From positions 620,001 to 684,000 of the forward strand of contig NC_083678.1 of assembly GCF_030384665.1 (NCBI RefSeq): a stretch of DNA of 64,000 bases. The letters run 5' to 3'. The position numbers and the translations under genes are program-made. This DNA comes from Lodderomyces elongisporus (taxonomy: Eukaryota > Ascomycota > Pichiomycetes > Serinales > Debaryomycetaceae). Under the pieces are notes generated by a model. It was not told where the DNA came from, did no database searches, and saw only the letters and a list, made by a program, of their open reading frames with translations. Of the stretch, positions 11,188-19,239 are shown piece by piece; position 1 is the first letter of the stretch, and each line of letters begins with the position of its first letter.

Positions 11188-11487
11188 ATGAATTCAGACC
11201 GGATGGATATCGAACCTCGTCATTTCAGCCTTCCCATGGAAGCTATGGAGGCGTTGATTCGTGACCAGGCTACCATGTTTGCCAAGATGATTGAGACGAT
11301 GAATGCAGATAGGTTTAAGGCTGGTACGGAGTCGAACCCTGCGGCTTTGTTCAATCCGCGTAATCCCGCAAAGTTGAAGAAGTTTATTTCGGAGGTTGAG
11401 ACGAAGGCTCAATTTCACGACAAATATTGGGATAATAAGGTGGCTTATGCTCAAATATTCATGGTGGGTAGCATATTTGATGATTGG
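11188..11487 (+). pseudogene. gag: 5' fragment of gag (left inverted arm)
   Basis: The first 100 codons of gag are repeated here in the opposite orientation to the full gag at 13893-14765. I see two base differences from that copy: a TGG/CGG change giving Trp for Arg, and a T/G change giving Phe for Val. Homology stops abruptly after GATGATTGG at 11487, where the sequence becomes the reverse complement of the truncated pol. A short chimeric frame runs on to a stop at 11517. Without the C-terminal half and the zinc knuckle it cannot supply Gag function. Confidence 0.9.
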
Positions 11488-13902
11488 ATTCCTTGCGCGA
11501 TCCGTATCTTGAAGTAACTTCAAAATCTGTGATAAATAAGCATCCGTGTCGTACGAAGCCTTTATCTGATCCACAACATTTCGTTGTCGTAATACCTGGG
11601 TAACAGTTTCTCCCGATTCCATTACCTCGTTGACTGTAGCATCTAAGTCGTCAAGCTCAACCTTACCAGCATCTACCAAACGCGATAACACATCAGCAAG
11701 AACGTTTTCTTCTCCACTTCGATACCGAACCTTGAGATTACACTCTTGCAACGATTCAAGCCAACGAATAATTCGTTCCGACTCTGGACGAGTATTCGAA
11801 GCAAGTAACGTTTCTAAGCTTTGGTGATCTGTATACACCACCGTTTCATAGCCTAAAATAAAATGCCTGAACTTCTTAACAGCAAACACAATCAGTAACA
11901 ACTCCTTCTGCCTAATAAGATAATTCCGTTCAGCAACCGTTAGGGAACGGGAAACCATCTCAATGACCCCGACCACCTCTTGATTATGAACCTGTTTAAG
12001 AACTGCACCAATCGCATGATGTGAAGCGTCAACTTCCAACTGGAAACTCACTGGTTTTAGGTCATAATTAACCTTGATTAATAAATCAGATTTCAACAAT
12101 TTCTGTCTCAATTTCTCAAACGCTTCCTCGTGCACCTTAGTAAATTGAACTTTACCTTTTGTAGCGAACTCATATAACGGAGCAGCGATTTGTGAAAAAT
12201 TTTCAATGTAGTGGCGGAAATAATTAAAGAAACCCAACGCACTTCTCATGTCCTTTGGATTCTCTGGTGTCTTAAGTGCAGCAATAGCTTTCAACTGGGC
12301 TTCAGGAATTCGTGTTCCCTTCATCCCCACTTCATGACCTAAAAAGGTCACCCTCGATACTCCCAACTCGCACTTGGAACCTTTAAAGAAGAATTTGTTT
12401 TTTCTAAACGCTTCAAACAACATCTGCAATGACTTCCTGTGGTCCTCTATAGAATTAGAGTAGACAATAATGTCATCAATATAGTTTACACAACCAGGTA
12501 TCTCTTGAATTAACTGAGAGACCGTTTCCTGCAAAATAGCTGGAGCATTGGTAAACCCAAATGGCAATACATTATAAGCAAACTTCTTGCCGAATGCTGT
12601 AAAAGCAGTAACATGACTAGTCTCATCGTCCAAACGGATCTGATGGAAACTCTGTGTCATATCCAAAGTGGAATAATACCGATAACCTGACACCTCCTTA
12701 ATCAACTGTTCAACCACTGGCATCTGAAATTGTTTCTGAACTACCGCCAAATTCAATAACCGATAATCCACACACATCCGGTAAGAACCATCCTTCTTCC
12801 GGACAAACAACACAGGGGAATTGAAGTCAGATTCTCCCACGCCTAACTGTCTAATCAAACCAGCATCAAGCATCTTCTTGACCTGAGACTTAAGCTCCGC
12901 AAACTCTGGTTTACCTAGTGGATACTGCTTTCCACTCGGGGCCGTTACGTATGGAATCACATTAATCCGATGATCCCATTTCCCCCTAGACACCGGCGTT
13001 TCCTTCAACTCTTGAAGGAATATGTCCTTATAATCCTTGATGAGGTCGGGAAACAATCCATTTGGATCCCTCGGCAACTCCTCATCAACTTCCTCCGTCT
13101 TTAATGTGAACACACTAACTTCCGCAGCATTTTCAACTGCCTCAACGAATTCCTCGCTGTCAACCAACCCAAGAGGGTTCTCTTTGCTAACTCCGGCAAA
13201 GGATCTCTTTTTGAATGAGATCAAATTCTCGTATTCACCGACGAATCCTAGTCCCAATACCATATCTTTGGAAAACCCGGGGACTACCATAAACCAACGG
13301 CTAAAATGTATACCGTTAATACTAAACTCAAGCAACACTCTCTTGGTCACTTGCCTACTTGCACCGAATGCAACTACCACGTCGCATAAGCAAGTATCCT
13401 GAGGGAGACTATCGATCTTCCCTCCCACAAACTCAGCCAGCACCAAGTCTGCGCCCGAACCGGAATCTATCAATGCCATGCATTCCCTGCCTTTAACCGA
13501 AGGCAGTGTCATTACCACCGGAACGTAAAACTTACTATTTTTAATGGGAGGTGGCGGAATGACCTTCTCCGGATCAAACCCCTTCCTCACTGAAACCTCA
13601 AAGAGCTCAAGCTCTTTCAACTCTTGCGAGTCACCATCCCTACCTTGGGATTCACTGACATCCGTCAGCCGTGCAGCTTCATCTAACTCATCCAAGTTAC
13701 AATCAGCCCTCAAACTCGATACTTCTTGTACGAGTTCATTTCTCTTAATATCGTCACGCGTTACCACACTTCCCAACTCCGCGCACACCTCCTCCGGACG
13801 CCGAACCGAAACTTGATCGAATGTCACGGTACGTCTGCCAGACTCCAGTGCCAAGCTGTTTGGTTTAACGTCCCCCAGCTCGAGAGACTTAACTAGTTTT
13901 TT
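11488..13902 (-). pseudogene. pol: pol (protease, reverse transcriptase, RNase H), truncated before integrase
   Basis: The frame is open from the gag overlap through about 790 codons of retroviral-type Pol. An aspartic protease has the active-site triplet in ALIDSGSGADLV. Reverse transcriptase shows CVDYRLLN, the block from STLDMTQSFHQIRL to LPFGFTNAPA, and the YIDD catalytic box near 12472-12483. RNase H shows LEVDASHHAIGAVL and VYTDHQSL. The frame then enters the pre-integrase linker and, at residue sequence DRARN, hits the junction and reads antisense through the left gag fragment to a stop near 11194. No integrase HHCC or DDE motifs remain. Pol lies in the -1 frame relative to gag, so it would be made as a Gag-Pol fusion by frameshifting. 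The retained domains have no internal stop, suggesting a recent rearrangement. Confidence 0.9.
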
Positions 13903-14765
13903 GAGTCTCCTGAAGATTTACCCGAGGTCTTTCCACGCAATGGGCAGAACTTCGCAATATGCCCTGTCTTACGACAACTAAAACAGCCATTATTAGCCTT
14001 TAACAATTGCTTTTCCTGTTTTCTGAGTTTTTTAACAGAAACAGCGTCCAATTCCATCGCATCTGGGTCTTCATATACTCTCCAGGTGTTGGCTCTATCA
14101 GCGTTCTCTTTAAAACCATCCTTCCAGCCAGCTTGCACACCAGCATCCTGCAAAAGGGCATCATTCATAATCTCGTTAAGAGATACATTGTCATTTGGCA
14201 ACTTGCCCATCAACGGAGATCTAATAGCACTCTTCAATCCCATAACAAAAACACGCTTATAGGATCTTTCAGACCAAAGACCGTCAGGCAATTGTGATTT
14301 AAGTGCCGTAAACTCTTCGACGTACTTTTCCACCGTACCCTTCTGCTTCAAAGCTTCCAACTTAACTTCGAGTTTATCCACGTAAGATGGATCTAAGAAT
14401 GAGGTATAAAGCTTGGTCCGGAACTCATTCCAACTAAGCTGCCAAACACCTGGATTCTTCTTCACCCAATCATCAACTATGCTACCCACCATGAATATTT
14501 GAGCATAAGCCACCTTATTATCCCGATATTTGTCGTGAAATTGAGCCTTCGTCTCAACCTCCGAAATAAACTTCTTCAACTTTGCGGGATTACGCGGATT
14601 GAACAAAGCCGCAGGGTTCGACTCCGTACCAGCCTTAAACCTATCTGCATTCATCGTCTCAATCATCTTGGCAAACATGGTAGCCTGGTCACGAATCAAC
14701 GCCTCCATAGCTTCCATGGGAAGGCTGAAATGACGAGGTTCGATATCCATCCGGTCTGAATTCAT
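13893..14765 (-). CDS. gag: Gag capsid/nucleocapsid protein of a Ty3/gypsy element
   Basis: This intact 290-aa frame starts at an ATG 28 bp after the primer site and ends in TAG at 13895-13893. The middle resembles retrotransposon Gag (WNEFRTKLYTSFLDP, VEKYVEEFTALKSQLP). The C-terminus carries one CCHC zinc knuckle of the pattern CX2CX4HX4C (CFSCRKTGHIAKFC, about residues 261-274), which binds the genomic RNA. Gag would assemble the virus-like particle. Transcription would start in the right LTR and run leftwards. The stop codon directly follows a slippery heptamer. Confidence 0.93.
   Translation of the reverse strand: MNSDRMDIEPRHFSLPMEAMEALIRDQATMFAKMIETMNADRFKAGTESNPAALFNPRNPAKLKKFISEVETKAQFHDKYRDNKVAYAQIFMVGSIVDDWVKKNPGVWQLSWNEFRTKLYTSFLDPSYVDKLEVKLEALKQKGTVEKYVEEFTALKSQLPDGLWSERSYKRVFVMGLKSAIRSPLMGKLPNDNVSLNEIMNDALLQDAGVQAGWKDGFKENADRANTWRVYEDPDAMELDAVSVKKLRKQEKQLLKANNGCFSCRKTGHIAKFCPLRGKTSGKSSGDSKN
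13896..13902 (-). other. Predicted -1 frameshift site (A AAA AAC) at the gag-pol boundary
   Basis: On the element's sense strand the last gag codons are TCA AAA AAC TAG. This places the canonical -1 slippery heptamer A AAA AAC immediately before the stop, in the correct gag phase. The pol frame is open across this point in the -1 phase. Starting seven bases past the heptamer, GUCUCU can pair with GGGGAC across a 7-nt loop (with G-U pairs), a possible stimulatory hairpin. The heptamer is seen directly; its activity is inferred. Confidence 0.75.
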
Positions 14766-14793
14766 GGTGATATTAAGAATATTATAGAAGCGA

Positions 14794-14801
14794 CGCTACC
14801 A
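14794..14801 (-). other. Primer-binding site (right arm)
   Basis: On the minus strand this reads TGGTAGCG, two bases downstream of the right LTR end, matching the 3' end of initiator tRNA-Met. It is the functional counterpart for the full gag copy. Confidence 0.8.
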
Positions 14802-14803
14802 GA

Positions 14804-15173
14804 TGATTTATAATGTCCTTAATATGATAGTTGAGTCAACCTTGAACTTGCAACAAGGTTATGAGTTCTTCGAAATGTGGTATGTGGCACAAATAACTAC
14901 TGTTGTACCTTCTACAAACTGTTGAATGTCTTAAACACTTTTTTGTTGAAACGCAAGTTGATTTCTAAGTAGAAACTATAAACTAAATTCGAGAGCGCAA
15001 GTCCTCCTTATATAGTCCGACTTGACACATAACGAAAACTATTTACGTAGCAATACGCAGCGTATGTGCTATATCTCATCTTGCCATCCGCTAAGCCACA
15101 AAATCACATGAGAAAATGTGACGTCAGTTCTCTGAGCCCTATTCTAATCGTACCTAAGGTCCGATATAGAACA
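14804..15173 (-). repeat. Right LTR of the composite element
   Basis: This 370-bp LTR, in minus orientation, starts TGTTCTATATCGG and ends TATAAATCA, with a TATA box (CTATATAAGGAGG). It is the 5' LTR and presumed promoter of the gag-pol segment. Its U3 part is clearly diverged from the left LTR, whereas the R/U5-like part and gag are nearly identical. Confidence 0.88.
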
Positions 15174-15468
15174 TCATGTAAAAACACGTAAAATAAGCCA
15201 CAATAAGCAAGAGCTCACAAGCTAGAATAGTTTACTTTTGATTTCTCAACATTATTATAAATAACTTTTTCATTTCAGAAAAGCACCAATTTTTTGTTCA
15301 ATTGTGTAAAAATTGCTAAAGACGAAATAATGTCAGAGAGGAAATAGAAAATAAAATATAAGAAAAAACTGGTTATTGTAATAATATTCTATTCATTAGT
15401 AAACGCTCACATACACATACATATACGTATATATATAAATATAGTAACTTTTTAAACATATTTACTTT
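15174..15468. other. Spacer between the retroelement and SPT21 3' end
   Basis: AT-rich sequence follows the right LTR. It begins TCATG, the probable right target-site copy, and ends in TA-rich DNA that serves as 3' region of the leftward SPT21-like gene. No further LTR could be delimited with confidence. Confidence 0.5.
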
Positions 15469-18222
15469 CTAATTGTATTGCACACTATTATTCAGCGATT
15501 CTCGTAACAACAGTACCTCACTGGCTTTGGTAGAACCTTGCTTTTCAACACCATGGTTAGCACTACTATCAACGTAGATATCACTTCCCGGTGTCGAAGC
15601 CAAATCCTTATTAGAAGGATCCATACCCTTTCCACTGTGGTGCCAATTCATCAACGAGTGGCTCGTGTCCGTGCGGTTCGCTAGATTTGGTGACGAATTT
15701 ACCATAGATACCGTTGAATGTTTCATATTCACCAACTGGCGCAACTCATCGTTAATTTCCTCTTCAGAGTGTAAACCTGCCGAGAGGTATGGCGAGCTTG
15801 GCATGTTTGCTAGCGACAGTGTTGAGCATGGCGCTGGCGCTGACCGCAGGGGTGATGTGTTAGTGTTAGTGTTAGTGTTTGGTTTTGTTGACTTGGACGC
15901 ACTTACTAAACTGAGGTTTTGGTCCACTGGCGTCTTTGAATTCGGACTATTTTGGTCCCCAGGAGAGCGAGATGAAAAGAAATTCATCCAAGTGGTGTTT
16001 GTGTCCTCGTGGATGGACTGTAACATAGCTTCAAAATCAGTAAAGTCTTCTGCTGTTGGTGGAGGATTCGCAGAGCCATTAGGTGCAATATTATGCGACG
16101 AAAGAGGAGGACAATTTTCTTTGTCCTCGTCATTGTGTATGTTGATGATCCGAGTATTCTGTTTTGTTGCTCTTCTAGCCTCGAGGGCTTCGTAGTTGAT
16201 GATTCTTGTATTCGACTTGGCAGCAACTACAGGAGGCGTTGCACCGGGAAGTGGGTCTATATCCGTACTTGGCCCTCCATAAACATTAAGCTGGTTTAAC
16301 AATTCATGATACTCAGGTGTCTGTCCAATGGGAGTAGGATTAGTACTTGAATTTACATTTGCATTTGCATTTGCATTGACGTTTGTATTGGAATTGTGGT
16401 TGGTGCCGGAGTGATACTTGTTTTGAATGGCTTGGTTAATGACTGACGGTGTATGTGAAGGTGTTGGAAACGTAGCAGGCGATGATGCCAACGTTTTCTT
16501 GTTTACCAACACACCTAATGCAGGTCTAGATTCCAGGTCGTCTTTAGGGTTTCTCATCTTGAGTTTTTGGTTGTAGCGTTGCTGCTGGTTATATTTTCTC
16601 ACCACATGTTCTGGTCTCATGAAACCTTTATTTTTGTAAAAAAGAAAGCATGCATTACAAAGTGGCCCAAGCATACCCTCGTAATGTTTTTTGTTGAACT
16701 CGGTCGCCCGTATGAGTTCCGAAAAGTGTGGTTTATATTCCGTCTCGAAGTATTTCCAATTAATCGAAGTCAGGGTTTGGCAACATGGATTGATACATTT
16801 CAAACCATGGTTCTCTGGTAACTTCGACATTGGAATCGTATGAGTTCTTTTGCTATCAAGATCCTCTGGAAGCTCAAATGGAACATCTTTGCTAACATAT
16901 GGGGGCTGTTGGGGTGTAGCTGGTGATGTAGCACTATAATTTCCATCATCTTCATCGTCGTCGTCGTCGTCGTCATCGTCATCAATATCAACATCAACGC
17001 CAACGTCAACATCGTCATCGTCATCGTCATCATCATTATCATTATCGTCGTTATCATCACCAGCACCTTCTCTTCTTCTTCTACCACTTTTTCTTCTTCT
17101 TTGTCTAAGAACTTCCTCGTCTTCACCCACTTTGTACTCTGGATCATCAGATGAATATGATTCTTCTTGTATTGGCGACGACTCCATAATTGGCGTATTA
17201 GTAAACATTGAACGCGTTCTTACAGCTCTTTGAGGCAACAACTGTGAAGTAGAGGACAAAGGGATCTGTCGGTGTTGGGTTGATGGCGCTGAAGGCGTTG
17301 ACGGCATAGAACGCTTTTGCCTCTTTTCGGCATTACTGAGAACTACTTTGTCCAGGAAAAACGGAGCCAGTTTGAATCGATCCTCGACATTATCCCGGCT
17401 ATACCTTTGCGATGATATCTTTTCAGCCACGCGGTATGTGTGGCGAGGATGAGGATGAGAATTTGGGTTTGAATGTAAGTTTGAATTTGGAAATGAAGGA
17501 AGTGATAGTGTTCTAGTTGCTTTAGCAGCTGGTGTATATGCAGATGTAGAAAATGATGCAGGTAATGGTGTTTGCGAATGTGCCATTTTTTCGTAAGGTC
17601 GTTTGCGTTCTTCACGTCGTGTTTTATAGCTCGGTTGTATAGGATGCTCTGGGCGCAGCAGCAGCAGCAGAAGTGGTTGTTGTGTATACGGTTGCGCTGC
17701 ATTTTTTACGACATGACCTTCAATTGTGTGTAGTTTTAAACGAATCTCTAATGTCAATGATGGTGATGGTGATGATGATGACGACGATGATTTTGTGGAA
17801 GAGGAAAATAAAGCACTCTTTTTATTTCCAAAAAGTACGTTCGCTGACATGTTTTGACACACTCTACCTGGTATGAGGCATGAGTCTTCACTTGTAAGTA
17901 GCGCAGATAGTACACCATTGCTTACAAACGGTTCTTCTGGCTGCTCTGTGATGTCCTTGTAGTATACTGCGTAATCTTCAGAGTGAAGTTTGAAATTTTC
18001 GGGATTACCTTGTAAAAGTTGTTGTATACATGTTTTCAATTCGATAGCACCCAAGGTAATCATTTCAGGTTCTTCTGATAACAGTGACTGCAACGGCACA
18101 TCCACGGTTTGTACAGAAAATTGTTGCGACGACCGGCACAAATATGTTGTTTGGGTGCTGTTGTTGAATGAGTAGAGAATTTTAATCTGCATCAGCTTCA
18201 AGCTGTCCTGCTCAGTGGTCAT
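15469..18222 (-). CDS. SPT21: Spt21/Ams2-like GATA-type histone gene regulator
   Basis: The 917-aa protein has a conserved-looking N-terminal domain of about 130 residues (IKILYSFNNSTQTTYLCRSS ... YAVYYKDITEQPEEPFVSNG) that I match to yeast Spt21, which with Spt10 activates histone genes, and to S. pombe Ams2. A zinc finger with CINPCC, a roughly 40-residue spacer and GPLCNACFLFYKNKGFMRP lies near the centre. It resembles a GATA finger, but the spacer is far longer than the usual 17-18. Between them are basic patches and an Asp run coded by GAT/GAC repeats. The C-terminal third is Asn/Ser/Thr-rich and probably disordered. I chose the ATG at 18222; the longer frame to 18258 begins with TTG. 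The gene is nuclear by inference. The family assignment is good but not certain; an unrelated GATA factor is the alternative. Confidence 0.7.
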   Translation of the reverse strand: MTTEQDSLKLMQIKILYSFNNSTQTTYLCRSSQQFSVQTVDVPLQSLLSEEPEMITLGAIELKTCIQQLLQGNPENFKLHSEDYAVYYKDITEQPEEPFVSNGVLSALLTSEDSCLIPGRVCQNMSANVLFGNKKSALFSSSTKSSSSSSSPSPSLTLEIRLKLHTIEGHVVKNAAQPYTQQPLLLLLLRPEHPIQPSYKTRREERKRPYEKMAHSQTPLPASFSTSAYTPAAKATRTLSLPSFPNSNLHSNPNSHPHPRHTYRVAEKISSQRYSRDNVEDRFKLAPFFLDKVVLSNAEKRQKRSMPSTPSAPSTQHRQIPLSSTSQLLPQRAVRTRSMFTNTPIMESSPIQEESYSSDDPEYKVGEDEEVLRQRRRKSGRRRREGAGDDNDDNDNDDDDDDDDVDVGVDVDIDDDDDDDDDDEDDGNYSATSPATPQQPPYVSKDVPFELPEDLDSKRTHTIPMSKLPENHGLKCINPCCQTLTSINWKYFETEYKPHFSELIRATEFNKKHYEGMLGPLCNACFLFYKNKGFMRPEHVVRKYNQQQRYNQKLKMRNPKDDLESRPALGVLVNKKTLASSPATFPTPSHTPSVINQAIQNKYHSGTNHNSNTNVNANANANVNSSTNPTPIGQTPEYHELLNQLNVYGGPSTDIDPLPGATPPVVAAKSNTRIINYEALEARRATKQNTRIINIHNDEDKENCPPLSSHNIAPNGSANPPPTAEDFTDFEAMLQSIHEDTNTTWMNFFSSRSPGDQNSPNSKTPVDQNLSLVSASKSTKPNTNTNTNTSPLRSAPAPCSTLSLANMPSSPYLSAGLHSEEEINDELRQLVNMKHSTVSMVNSSPNLANRTDTSHSLMNWHHSGKGMDPSNKDLASTPGSDIYVDSSANHGVEKQGSTKASEVLLLRESLNNSVQYN

Positions 18223-19239
18223 GATGAAGTCTTTCTCTGTATATATTTGTATATACAAATACGTGTGTGTGTGTGTGTAACGTGTGTAACGTGTGTAACG
18301 TGTCTCTTTAGCTTCTCTCGAGTGGAAAGCTTACGTGATGCAATATTGTAATATTTCAAACGGTAATTGAGGTCTCTTGCTGGCTATAGGTTGATGAAAC
18401 TCAGGTGAACGATGTTTGCCACGAAGTTTGTCTGTTCTTGAGTTTTGATGATAGTATTACTCATACAAGGTAAGAAACAGATGAGATTATTGCAAAGAAC
18501 TAGTTCTTATTTCCAACTTTTTTTTTCCCTTTTCTTAATTTTCTTTTCCTTTCTGTTTTACTTTCTAGAATACTGAAATTTTGAATATTTAAACTATAAG
18601 ATTATATGATGTTTGCTGTGTTTTGTGTACTATTGTGTGCGTGCGAGTTTTGAGCGTGGCAAGCTTGTGGTTAGTTTAAATTTACGTGATGAAATCAAAA
18701 CAACGCGAAACTTGGCGCGAATAAGTTCCGTCTCTATCTCTCTTTGTCTCATTTTCTTCTTCTTTATTTTTTTTTTTTTCATTTATATATATTTTTTTAA
18801 TTTGCAATTCACGAGTCTGTGTAACAAAACAAAGGAGCTACCACCACCATTACCAGCGCCAACCCTTTGGCAAATTGACAATTTGGCATTATGGCACTTT
18901 CCGCTACCAGCATCCTTTCTTTTCCTTTCCTTTCCTTTAATTTTTTAATTTTAATTTATTTTTATTTCACTCTCTATAATACATTATATACAAAATTCAA
19001 ACAAAAAATGAAAATAAAGAACAAATAATAGGAAAATCTCTTCTCATATTTTGTACAAGTCAGAGACCCGATGGCATTAAGTTAGGTTACATCGGAGCTT
19101 AGTGATAGCGTTCAAATGAATAGCTTACTCAGTCAAATGTTCTCTATTTCTTCACCACCCTATTCACCTATTCACCTAAGTTTTCTATATACATAATAAA
19201 GGTTAGCTACTACACAAATTTGTCTAAAAAAAACATGGT
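18223..19239. other. SPT21 promoter region and MSW1 3' flank
   Basis: Next to the SPT21 start is a GT-rich tract with three copies of TAACGTGTG (about 18268-18303). Farther up are the cell-cycle-like sites at 18703-18721, then T-rich and CCTTT-rich DNA. No gene was found. Confidence 0.6.
18703..18721. promoter_or_regulatory. SBF/MBF-like site pair upstream of SPT21
   Basis: ACGCGAAA at 18703-18710 is followed by TTGGCGCGAA at 18712-18721, about 480-500 bp upstream of the SPT21 ATG. ACGCGAAA matches the overlap of the SCB and MCB cores, and the second site has an E2F-like core. Histone gene activators are expected to peak at G1/S, so the pairing makes sense; occupancy is inference. Confidence 0.45.

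Larger units (their letters stand above)
10778..15173. mobile_element. Composite Ty3/gypsy-type retrotransposon with inverted LTR-gag arms, lacking integrase
   Basis: The right part reads leftwards: LTR (15173-14804), primer site, gag (14765-13893) and pol up to the region just before integrase. At 11487/11488 it is joined to an inverted copy of its own 5' end: LTR 10778-11149, primer site and the first 300 bp of gag, reading rightwards. The arms 10778-11487 and 14466-15173 therefore form a roughly 710-bp inverted repeat with a roughly 3-kb unique centre. Both outer ends are the same LTR terminus (TGTT...). Flanks are ACATG on the left and TCATG on the right, a 5-bp duplication with one mismatch. 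Integrase and a 3' LTR in normal orientation are absent. The order PR-RT-RNaseH and the CCHC gag place it in the Ty3/gypsy (Metaviridae) group. Confidence 0.9.

Noticed and set aside
11194..11487. Extension of pol past the integrase-side break as a real C-terminal domain
   Set aside because: This stretch is the exact antisense of the left gag arm, so the roughly 98 residues are a chance read-through and not an integrase fragment.
15174..15468. Another LTR fragment to the right of the composite element
   Set aside because: No matching terminal TGTT or ATCA pair or target duplication could be placed; similarity to LTR sequence is only AT-richness.
18223..18258. Longer SPT21 start
   Set aside because: The extra 12 codons begin with TTG, whereas an ATG at 18222 gives a normal start.
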